Below, piece by piece: positions 43,816-51,683 of a stretch of DNA of 64,000 nt. Source of the stretch: Candidatus Gastranaerophilales bacterium. GTDB taxonomy: Bacteria > Cyanobacteriota > Vampirovibrionia > Gastranaerophilales > Gastranaerophilaceae. Within the stretch, counting starts at the first letter, position 1. Every line of letters starts with the position of its first letter. Below the pieces are notes generated by a model. The model was given only the letters and a program-made list of their open reading frames with translations, was not told the DNA's origin and did no database searches. The stretch spans positions 1 to 64,000 of the forward strand of contig CALUVH010000001.1 of the NCBI GenBank assembly GCA_944324175.1, read 5' to 3'. The position numbers and the translations under genes are program-made.

Positions 43816-44100
43816 ATGGAATCAGTTAATGAAATACTTTCAAAATTAGAAAATGCGGACAATGTAACAAAAAATGTATTGGAAAATAAATTGGTAAGTA
43901 TCGGTACTTCTGCGTTACCTGAGTTGGTAAGTAAACTTCAAGTTGTTAAAGGTATTAAACGTGGCGTTGTGGCTATGACCTTGATTAGAATTGGTGATGC
44001 TTCTGTAAAATATCTTAAAAAAGCAGCTGAAGATAACAAGGATTTTGAATGGGTTGCAGAATACTTAATTAGAGAAATTAAGGGAACTGTTGCTGCTTAA
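43816..44100 (+). CDS. Small HEAT-like repeat protein
   Basis: 94 residues from the ATG at 43816, chosen because GGAG lies 6 nt upstream; an ATG four codons earlier has no such site. Two helix pairs with the HEAT-like pattern SALPELVSKLQVVKG...GVVAMTLIRIGDASVKYLKKA suggest a short alpha-solenoid used for protein binding. No partner is indicated. It is a single-gene unit closed by a strong terminator. Confidence 0.75.
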   Translation: MESVNEILSKLENADNVTKNVLENKLVSIGTSALPELVSKLQVVKGIKRGVVAMTLIRIGDASVKYLKKAAEDNKDFEWVAEYLIREIKGTVAA

Positions 44101-44123
44101 TTTATTGAGTTATAAAATGTTTT

Positions 44124-44152
44124 AAAAAGTCGGTATTAAACCGACTTTTTTT
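44124..44152 (+). terminator. Terminator of the HEAT-like gene
   Basis: AAAAAGTCGGT pairs with ACCGACTTTTT (44124-44150). It ends about 17 nt before the next start codon at 44169. Confidence 0.9.
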
Positions 44153-44168
44153 GTGCGATAATCTAGTC

Positions 44169-45662
44169 ATGGGGAAAAGTTTTTTATTTTATATAACACT
44201 ATTTTTACTACTTTTTGCATTTACGTTAAATGCACCACAAATTGATTTTGATCTTTGGGCAAGACTTATTGCTGGCATGGGGGTCATTGAAGGGGGGCAT
44301 GTACTAAAGAGTGATTTTTTATCATACACTCCTGTACACATCTGGTATGACCATGAGTGGGGATCTGGTGTTATATTTTACACCTTCCTTAAATTTTTAG
44401 GTCAGTTTGGAATACTCATATTACAAATAATTATACCATTCATTACATTTTACATAGTTACAAAAGTTGTTAAGGTGCGGACTGGTGAACAACCTCAAGA
44501 TATTTTATTTTTCTTTTTCTGCGTAATGGCAGCCATGACGAATATTAATAATCCAATAAGATGCCACCTATTCAGCTTTATGTTTTTTGCATTATTTATA
44601 TATATTTTAGAAAAAGTAAGAAACGGTACCACTCCTAAAATTCTCATTCTACTGCCAATATTAACTGTTTTATGGAACAATATTCACGGCGGAGTTGTCG
44701 CAGGATTGGGATTAATAGGGATGTATATTATAGGTGAAATTTACAATCACAGTAAATTTAAATACTATATTTACACATTGTTAGCTTGTACAATCTCCTT
44801 AATTATTAACCCTTGGGGAATAGATTATGTAAACTTTTTATTGCATGCAACCACGATGGAAAGACCTCTTATAGGAGAGTGGCAAGGTCTGTTTTCACAG
44901 TTACAAATGCCTTATCAGCTAACATTCAAGATATTTTTGCTTTGCGTACTTGCAGTTGGAATATGGAAAATTTATGACGGAATTAAAAAAAATTCTGCTT
45001 TGGAATTTTACTCAAAAATTGATAAAGTTAAAATTATTGTGCTATTGGTAACGGCATACTTAGCTGTTGAGCATATTAAAATGCTACCTTTTTTTTGCAT
45101 ATCAGTAGCTTGCTATTGCTATCCTGAATTTACAAAAATATTTCAAAAGGTAAATAAAAAAATTGTATATGTAGTGATTTTAACAGTTTCAATTTTTTCT
45201 ATATTAACTAAGAATATTGAATTACCCATTAATTTTATGCAATATCCCATTACTGAAGTCGAATTTATAAAACAAAACAACATAAAAGGTAATATATTAG
45301 TTGATTTTGGATTGGGAAGTTATGTTGCATATAAATTGTATCCAAATAATAAAATTTACATGGATGGAAGATATGAAGAAGTTTATCCTGATGAATTAAT
45401 AGTAATTAATGATAAATTCTATGCATCAAAAGCAGATTGGGATGATGTACTAAAACTTTATCCCCCTGATATCGTACTGGTGCAAAGTAATTTACCAGTT
45501 TTTAAATTGTTGCAAAAACGTACTGATTGGAAATTAATATTTAAAGGGAATGCATTTGGGGTATTCATACCTGCATCAAAATATAAGGGAAATTATATTT
45601 TACCATCTTTGGATAGGAAATATTACAAAGAAAAACTATTTGAAACTAGCATAAAATTTTGA
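44169..45662 (+). CDS. Multispan membrane protein, GT-C-like glycosyltransferase fold suspected
   Basis: 497 residues from the ATG at 44169. About 10-11 hydrophobic segments are followed by a soluble C-terminal domain (about 355-497). The N-terminal loop with D-F-D-L-W-A-R and the SYT...WYDHEWGSGV pattern occurs in GT-C-type membrane glycosyltransferases and related uncharacterised proteins. The C-terminal DGRYEEVYPDELI segment is outside the membrane. Lipid-linked sugar transfer is plausible but unproven. A patatin-like gene follows 17 nt later and could be in the same message. Confidence 0.7.
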   Translation: MGKSFLFYITLFLLLFAFTLNAPQIDFDLWARLIAGMGVIEGGHVLKSDFLSYTPVHIWYDHEWGSGVIFYTFLKFLGQFGILILQIIIPFITFYIVTKVVKVRTGEQPQDILFFFFCVMAAMTNINNPIRCHLFSFMFFALFIYILEKVRNGTTPKILILLPILTVLWNNIHGGVVAGLGLIGMYIIGEIYNHSKFKYYIYTLLACTISLIINPWGIDYVNFLLHATTMERPLIGEWQGLFSQLQMPYQLTFKIFLLCVLAVGIWKIYDGIKKNSALEFYSKIDKVKIIVLLVTAYLAVEHIKMLPFFCISVACYCYPEFTKIFQKVNKKIVYVVILTVSIFSILTKNIELPINFMQYPITEVEFIKQNNIKGNILVDFGLGSYVAYKLYPNNKIYMDGRYEEVYPDELIVINDKFYASKADWDDVLKLYPPDIVLVQSNLPVFKLLQKRTDWKLIFKGNAFGVFIPASKYKGNYILPSLDRKYYKEKLFETSIKF

Positions 45663-45679
45663 GGTAGATCAATTAATAT

Positions 45680-46897
45680 ATGGAAAATAATTCATTGAAA
45701 TATACTTGTCTTTTTGGTGGCGGCGCGATTAGAGGAACCGCTCATGTTGGTGTAGTCAAAGCATTAGAAGAATTAGAAATAGATTATGACACTGTTGCAG
45801 GTTCATCTGTTGGCGCTATTGTTGCAGCACTACTTGCGGTAGGTTATACTGCCAGCGAGCTACATGATATTTTTTTACAAGCTAATTTTGAACTTTTCAA
45901 AGATATTTATTTTAATTTAGGTCAAGGTTTTGCAATTAGCAAAGGAGAAGTTTTTTTAGAATGGGTAAGAGAACTTATTGAAAAAAAATATTATAAAGAT
46001 ACCTATCAAAAAGGGAAAAACTCACCTGTAACCTTTTCCATGGCCAGTAAAAATCTTGTGATTATTACGACAAATTTATCCAATTTTTCCTGTAAAGAAT
46101 TTTCAAAAGTGAACACCCCTGATTTTGAAATTGCAACAGCTGTAAGAATTTCATCAAGTATGCCTGGACTTATGAAACCTTACGAAATTGACAATTCCAT
46201 TTTAGTCGACGGCGATCTACAAAAGTCATGGCCAATGTGGGAACTTTCAAGTACACTTAAAAACTCTAAAAATAGACTGCTTGAAATTCGTCTTGAAGGG
46301 GACTGCTGTAATAAGGATATGAATGCTATTGATTATGCAAACACAGTGTATAGTTGTATTACATCAATTGCTACAAATTTTGTATTAGATAGATATGCCA
46401 ATAATGATAAATTTGATTTTATTGTGATAAATACAGGTAACATCGTTATAATTGACTTTAATCAACCAAGGGAGAAACGTGAATACCTTATGGATATTGG
46501 CTATAGGCAAACTCTTAAATATTTTAAAAAGACCCTACCACAAAAAAAAGAATGTCTTTTTGAAATCTATGATAAGCTATATTCAATGTTTCTAAAAATC
46601 CAGCATGCAATATTTGTAGGAAATATTAAAAATGCCAAAATAATCATTGGAGAATTGTTTATTTTACTATCAGAATCGTATAAATATATTGAGCAATCTG
46701 ATATCAAGTTGATTAAAGAATATAAGTCTTGTTTCTACAATAACATCAAGTATCCTGCATTATTTGGAATAACTCGTCTAAAATCATCAAAAGAAATTCT
46801 TGCTAAAACACATGATATCCTTTCTCATCTAAAAAATAAGATGATTGAATTTAAAAATTATAATAAAATAATAAATAACAATAATATTGACAATTAA
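45680..46897 (+). CDS. Patatin-like phospholipase
   Basis: 405 residues. The patatin catalytic set is visible: oxyanion loop GGGAIRG, nucleophile GSSVGA (GxSxG), and the catalytic aspartate in VDGD. The domain covers about the first 260 residues; the remaining ~145 are a helical extension without recognised family. It lacks a signal peptide, so it is a cytoplasmic or secreted lipid acyl hydrolase. It follows the membrane protein by 17 nt and precedes the tRNA. Confidence 0.9.
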   Translation: MENNSLKYTCLFGGGAIRGTAHVGVVKALEELEIDYDTVAGSSVGAIVAALLAVGYTASELHDIFLQANFELFKDIYFNLGQGFAISKGEVFLEWVRELIEKKYYKDTYQKGKNSPVTFSMASKNLVIITTNLSNFSCKEFSKVNTPDFEIATAVRISSSMPGLMKPYEIDNSILVDGDLQKSWPMWELSSTLKNSKNRLLEIRLEGDCCNKDMNAIDYANTVYSCITSIATNFVLDRYANNDKFDFIVINTGNIVIIDFNQPREKREYLMDIGYRQTLKYFKKTLPQKKECLFEIYDKLYSMFLKIQHAIFVGNIKNAKIIIGELFILLSESYKYIEQSDIKLIKEYKSCFYNNIKYPALFGITRLKSSKEILAKTHDILSHLKNKMIEFKNYNKIINNNNIDN

Positions 46898-46953
46898 TGA
46901 TGTTTTTTATAAAATAAATACTGTTGAAATTGATAATTAAATTTTACTTGTTT

Positions 46954-47040
46954 GCCCTGGTGGCGGAATCGGTAGACGCGTTGGACTTAAAATCCAATTG
47001 GGTTAATCACTCAGTGCCAGTTCAAGTCTGGCCCAGGGCA
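46954..47040 (+). tRNA. trnL: tRNA-Leu (anticodon UAA)
   Basis: Class II tRNA. Acceptor stem GCCCTGG pairs with CCAGGGC, discriminator A at 47040; D-loop GGCGGAATCGGTAGACGC; anticodon arm TTGGA-CTTAAAA-TCCAA with anticodon TAA; a long variable arm and T-loop TTCAAGT. The CCA tail is not encoded. The gene has no intron, unlike many cyanobacterial trnL(UAA) genes, which carry a group I intron at the anticodon loop. Confidence 0.97.
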
Positions 47041-47046
47041 AATTCT

Positions 47047-47079
47047 AAGAGGCAGTTGTATAACAGGCCTCTTTTTTAA
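47047..47079. terminator. Terminator after tRNA-Leu, shared with csaB
   Basis: AAGAGGC (47047-47053) pairs with GCCTCTT (47067-47073) and is followed by TTTTT. The A-rich opposite side can serve the convergent csaB operon. Confidence 0.85.
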
Positions 47080-47093
47080 TGTAATTGAATATA

Positions 47094-48110
47094 TCAGATA
47101 AATAACTTGGCTAAATCGTCCCAATTAAACTGAATATCACTGGAGCATTTTAATATATCAGTAGGATTTTCACGCTTTAAATCATCAAAAGCTTCATCAA
47201 ATCCTGAAAAATCGTCTAACGCCAGCATAGGAATTTTGTTTTTAACTGCAAGTTTAGCAACTTTAGGGTCATAATTGACAGCTATAGTCTTTACTCCTGA
47301 TTTTAAGGCGATAAGAATGGCATGAAAGCGCATCGCAACAAAATATTCCAATCCTGCGATATAATCCACTATTTCACTGTTAGTTAATTCAGAAAGAATT
47401 TCAATATTAATATCAGGTGCTATAACATGAAGGGCATGCTCCAGCTGACTTAGAACCGGTAGATCAATACTATCCTGCAACGAAAGCAATTTCAAATTTG
47501 AATATGGAAAATTTTTTGCAATTTGCATTGCTAAATGATTTATAAAATCAATACTCATGGTATTAAAGTTTCTTAGCTGTATTCCTACATTCCTTTTTAT
47601 AACTTTTTGCGGAACATTTACTGAATAAATTGGATCACACACAAGTGAGGAATTTATTTTATGTTTTTTTAAAAAATTATAACTACCTTCATCTCTCACA
47701 GAGATATAAGATGCAAACCTTAACAATTGAAGTGTTACAAATCTTGCTATTGGATTTTTTATTGGACCGATACCTTGTGCAAAAATTACGACTTTTTTGC
47801 GCATAACAACACCAAGAAAGATAATTAAGCAGTAATATACAAGACTTTTTAGACTGGTAACATCTTGTAAAAGACTTCCTCCTCCTGAAATTAGAATATC
47901 TGAATTTTTTATATTTTTAAAAATCGCTTTATAATCGAAACTGTAAACCGAATTAACAGAGTAATTTAAATTTGTCCATTCTGGATTAGATGAAAATACA
48001 ACTATATCAGAATCATTTTTTTTTAAAAAATCCAATAAAACAGATAAAATTGCCTCATCACCAAAATTTTTAAACCCATAATAGCCGGATATAACGACTT
48101 TTTTAGTCAC
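47094..48110 (-). CDS. csaB: Polysaccharide pyruvyl transferase CsaB
   Basis: 338 residues from GTG at 48110, chosen because GGAGG lies just upstream (AUGGAGGAUACUGUG) and the protein then starts like other CsaB (KKVVISGYYGFKNFGDEA). Motifs: SGGGSLLQD and FAQGIGP, then VAMRFHAIL. CsaB adds pyruvate to cell-wall polysaccharide, the anchor for SLH-domain S-layer proteins. The start overlaps the end of the sugar kinase gene by 8 nt. An upstream ATG at 48122 is possible. Confidence 0.9.
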   Translation of the reverse strand: MTKKVVISGYYGFKNFGDEAILSVLLDFLKKNDSDIVVFSSNPEWTNLNYSVNSVYSFDYKAIFKNIKNSDILISGGGSLLQDVTSLKSLVYYCLIIFLGVVMRKKVVIFAQGIGPIKNPIARFVTLQLLRFASYISVRDEGSYNFLKKHKINSSLVCDPIYSVNVPQKVIKRNVGIQLRNFNTMSIDFINHLAMQIAKNFPYSNLKLLSLQDSIDLPVLSQLEHALHVIAPDINIEILSELTNSEIVDYIAGLEYFVAMRFHAILIALKSGVKTIAVNYDPKVAKLAVKNKIPMLALDDFSGFDEAFDDLKRENPTDILKCSSDIQFNWDDLAKLFI

Positions 48111-49050
48111 AGTATCCTCCATTATAAATTTTAAAAATATCATCAGCATAAGGCATCGATTTAATAGCACCAATTTTACCAGCTTGAAGTCCTGCTACGA
48201 TAGCACCAATTTTAGTTGCTTCAACAGCAGAATAGCCATGTGTTATCGCATGCAAAAAGCCTCCATTAAAAGCATCACCAGAACAAGTTGTATCAACAAT
48301 ATCTTTCACAAAGAAATTTGTAAAGGTAACATTGCCATTGGAGCCAGTATAATAACCTTGTTTTTCGCTAGATTTTATGACAATCGTATTTACACCGAGA
48401 TCCCAAAGCTTTTTGATGATATTTTCAGCAGAATCCAATTCTAAAATATTTACAGCATCATATTTTGCACTTAAAAATAGAATATCCACATCCGAAATGA
48501 CACTGTCAAAGTATTCTTTTGCCTCAACTTTATTTGAGATTTTTGAGGAATAATTTGGATCATAAGCTGTAGCTAGACCATTTTGTTTAGCAATTTTATA
48601 TGCTTTAACAACAGCTTCTCGTGCCGAAATAGAAAGCGATTGAGTTATACCGGAAGAATATAAAAGCTTAGCCGATTTTATATATTCTTCAGAGATATCG
48701 TCAATAGATAACTTTGTGGGAGCGATTTTTTTTCTGTAAAAGTTAATTTCTTTTTCTTCAGGTGATGGATGAGCAATAAAATATAGCCCATTTTGTTCTT
48801 CTGACAGGCGTACCTGAGAAATATCCAATCCTTCACTATTCCAACTATCAAGCAAATAGTCTTTGAAAGCATCATCCCCTACTCTAGTTATGAAACCTAC
48901 TTTTGAGCCTGCACGCAATGCAGCTATAGCAGAAGCCAACACATCACCGCCATAATATTTGTACAAACACTCCGCACAACATAATCTCAAATTAGTTGAA
49001 AACTCAACCAGACTTTCCCCAATAGCGATTATATCAAGCTTTTGTTCCAT
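48103..49050 (-). CDS. kdgK: PfkB-family 2-keto-3-deoxygluconate kinase-like protein
   Basis: 315 residues from the ATG at 49050; a TTG two codons upstream is also possible. Ribokinase-fold sugar kinase: N-terminal IAIGESLVEF, YYGGDVLASAIAALRAG, the YDPNYSS loop, and the catalytic DTTCSGDAFNGGF (Asp base; here TCSG replaces TGAG, as in several KDG kinases). Adjacent KDPG aldolase makes 2-keto-3-deoxygluconate the likely substrate, feeding an Entner-Doudoroff-type branch from hexuronates. Confidence 0.85.
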   Translation of the reverse strand: MEQKLDIIAIGESLVEFSTNLRLCCAECLYKYYGGDVLASAIAALRAGSKVGFITRVGDDAFKDYLLDSWNSEGLDISQVRLSEEQNGLYFIAHPSPEEKEINFYRKKIAPTKLSIDDISEEYIKSAKLLYSSGITQSLSISAREAVVKAYKIAKQNGLATAYDPNYSSKISNKVEAKEYFDSVISDVDILFLSAKYDAVNILELDSAENIIKKLWDLGVNTIVIKSSEKQGYYTGSNGNVTFTNFFVKDIVDTTCSGDAFNGGFLHAITHGYSAVEATKIGAIVAGLQAGKIGAIKSMPYADDIFKIYNGGYCD

Positions 49051-49056
49051 AATCAA

Positions 49057-49665
49057 CTAACCTTTCAACTCCAAAATAAGATTTTTAGCGCGTGAAGTTA
49101 TCTCTGCAAAAGAGTATCCCTCATAAAAATCACGTCCGACACCAACTGCAAAAGCTCCAGCATTTATATAATCCTTAACTTCTGATAATTTTACATTTCC
49201 AGTCGGCATAACCTTTAAAAATGGCATAGGTCTTAGCAAATCTTCAATATACATAGCACCACCCATAGCAGTTATCGGATATATCTTTACTAGTGGAATT
49301 CGTGCTTTCCATGCGCTATAAGCCTCATTTGCGGTTGAAGTACCAGCAATATAAGGGACTTGTCTATCTTTTGAGATTTTTACAACATTCATTTGAAATA
49401 TAGGAGATGAAAGAACCTTAGCACCACTTTCAATAGCTGTCTTTGCCTGCAGTGACGTAATAATTCCCCCTGCACATATATCTGCCTCTTGCGACAATTC
49501 ATTAATCACATCAAATATTTCAGTGCTTTCTACGTTTATTTCCAGAATTTTAATTCCGCCTTCAATAAGTGCGAGTGCTCTATCTTTAACAAGCTTAGCA
49601 TCCTTTCCTCGTAAAACAGGAAAAATTTTTTCTTCTTTCAGCAATTCTATTAAGTTTTTATTCAT
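49057..49665 (-). CDS. eda: 2-Keto-3-deoxy-6-phosphogluconate (KDPG) aldolase
   Basis: 202 residues, class I aldolase barrel: FPVLRG at the start, active-site glutamate in LEINVES, AGGIITS, and the Schiff-base lysine in LVKIYPI (usually VKFFPA-like), then KVMPTGNV and VGVGRDF. It splits KDPG to pyruvate and glyceraldehyde 3-phosphate. AAAGGAC lies before the ATG. It is the first gene of the eda-kdgK-csaB unit. Confidence 0.9.
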   Translation of the reverse strand: MNKNLIELLKEEKIFPVLRGKDAKLVKDRALALIEGGIKILEINVESTEIFDVINELSQEADICAGGIITSLQAKTAIESGAKVLSSPIFQMNVVKISKDRQVPYIAGTSTANEAYSAWKARIPLVKIYPITAMGGAMYIEDLLRPMPFLKVMPTGNVKLSEVKDYINAGAFAVGVGRDFYEGYSFAEITSRAKNLILELKG

Positions 49666-49724
49666 AATTTGTCCTTTTTCATAAATTATTATATCATAAA
49701 TAAAGTAATAGGGAAATCTTAGCC

Positions 49725-51683
49725 ATGGGAAACTTCAAAACTAAACTTAAATCAAAGAGCTTTTTTGTATATTCAACATTGATGCATATAATTTTATCTA
49801 TTGCATTGATAATCACATCGTACTTATTTTTTGTGCCAAATGTGTACAATTTTATGGTACGAAATTTTGCAGCTTCTGACACTGGGAGTAAGGACATTGT
49901 TCTAATTGTTATTGACGACAAATCTGTGGACACACTTAGATGGCCATGGAAAAGGGAAGTTTACGCAAAAATCTTTAACTATCTCAATGAATATACTCAA
50001 ACCAAAGTAATAGGCTTTGATTCCTTGCCTGCCGCACCGGATAATGAAGACCCGCAATCTGACATAATTTTTTATAATTCACTGGCAAAGACTAAAAATT
50101 TAGTTGTTGGTTTTGCACCGTCCATTTCTAACAGCAACATTGATAAAAATTACAATAAAGACTTTGCTCATAAATTTTCAATTTCAGTAACTGATAATAG
50201 ATCTTATAAGCCTCAATCTAAGTATAATAGTATTTTTAAATATCCCGACGGATATTTTAGTTCTGTATCAAAAGTAGGTTCCGTAAATAACACTCCCAAT
50301 ATAAACGGGTACTTGGTTCAGGCAGATCAACTCGTGGAAGTCGAAGGTGATTTTTTTGCCTCACTGGCTCTTCGTATGTATTTGGACTTAGTTGAATCAA
50401 ACAAAATTACAATCGATAATTCTAAATTAACGGTAGACAAGACACAAATTGAAATCCCTGGATTTTCAACTCAAAATGGATTTCAAAATTCAATTCATTT
50501 TTATAAAAGACATCCAAACTCAGAGTATTCGCATAAAAAATATTCAGCTATAGATATAATTCAATCATACGACTTAATAAAATCGGGAAAAACGCCAAAA
50601 GTTGATCCCTCTGAGTTTACCAACAAAATTGTACTGGTAGGTGGTAATGCTAAAGCTTCGGCTGTAGCACTGGATGACACAGTGTCAACTCCAATTATGC
50701 AAAAGCACCCTGGGGTCGATATTCAGGCTACGATATTTGATAATATTTTAAATGATGAATTTATCTCACTTCCTCCATTCAGTTGGGAAATTCTTATCAT
50801 TATTATGCTTACGATAGCAACATTTGTCATTATTAGCAGATTATCCTTTTTTAAATCACTTACACTACTTGTAGCCATTGGCTTTCTTTACTTTATATTT
50901 TGTATTCTTGGCTACAGGGCAAATGTTGCGTTTGACCTTATTTCACCTCTACTGGTGCAACTTATTACCATGATTTTTGCCTATTCTTATCGCTTTATTG
51001 TTGAAGGTAAGAATAAAGAAAAAATAAAACAAGCCATGGGCAAATACCTCTCACAAGACATAATGAAAAATGTTGTAAAAAATATTGATGACATAAAATT
51101 AGGCGGAAAAAGAGCTAATGTTAGTGTATTATTTGCAGACATAAGAGGATTTACGAGCATGAGTGAAAAAATGACTGCAGAAGAAGTTTCTATGATTCTA
51201 AATGAATATTTCAGCGAAATTGAACCAATCATAACTAAATACAACGGGGTCATTAATAAATTTATTGGTGATGCTGTAATGGCAATATTTGGGGAGCCAA
51301 TTCAAGATATTAATCATCCGTCAAATGCTGTAAAATGTGCTTACGCCATGCTTAAAAAAGTAGAATGGCTGCAGGATAAATGGCTAAATGAAGGTAAACC
51401 TAAAATCGAGATAGGGATTGGTATAAATACAGGCGACGCCTTTGTCGGTAATATCGGTTCTGAAAAGCGCCTTGAATACACAGTAATAGGCGATATGGTT
51501 AATCTTGCAAGCAGAATTGAAAGTTATAACAAGGTATATAAAACAAATTTTCTTATTAGCTCTTCAACCTACAGCCAAGTTAGCTCAATAGTTGACGTTA
51601 TAAAAATTAGCGAAGTTACCATTAGAGGTAAATCAAAAAAAATGGATATTTACGAAGTTTTGAGAGTAAGTAACAATGATTGA
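49725..51683 (+). CDS. CHASE2-domain class III adenylate cyclase
   Basis: 652 residues. An N-terminal membrane segment (about 18-40) and a large extracytoplasmic CHASE2 sensor (about 45-345; VIDDKSVDTLRWPW) are followed by three membrane segments (about 345-420), then a class III nucleotide cyclase domain. Its metal Asps are in FADIRGFT and GDAVMAIFGEP, with NKFIGD, the substrate-side YTVIGDMVN and R in ASRIES. It should make cAMP in response to an external signal. It is translationally coupled to recG (8-nt overlap), an unrelated gene. Confidence 0.93.
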   Translation: MGNFKTKLKSKSFFVYSTLMHIILSIALIITSYLFFVPNVYNFMVRNFAASDTGSKDIVLIVIDDKSVDTLRWPWKREVYAKIFNYLNEYTQTKVIGFDSLPAAPDNEDPQSDIIFYNSLAKTKNLVVGFAPSISNSNIDKNYNKDFAHKFSISVTDNRSYKPQSKYNSIFKYPDGYFSSVSKVGSVNNTPNINGYLVQADQLVEVEGDFFASLALRMYLDLVESNKITIDNSKLTVDKTQIEIPGFSTQNGFQNSIHFYKRHPNSEYSHKKYSAIDIIQSYDLIKSGKTPKVDPSEFTNKIVLVGGNAKASAVALDDTVSTPIMQKHPGVDIQATIFDNILNDEFISLPPFSWEILIIIMLTIATFVIISRLSFFKSLTLLVAIGFLYFIFCILGYRANVAFDLISPLLVQLITMIFAYSYRFIVEGKNKEKIKQAMGKYLSQDIMKNVVKNIDDIKLGGKRANVSVLFADIRGFTSMSEKMTAEEVSMILNEYFSEIEPIITKYNGVINKFIGDAVMAIFGEPIQDINHPSNAVKCAYAMLKKVEWLQDKWLNEGKPKIEIGIGINTGDAFVGNIGSEKRLEYTVIGDMVNLASRIESYNKVYKTNFLISSSTYSQVSSIVDVIKISEVTIRGKSKKMDIYEVLRVSNND

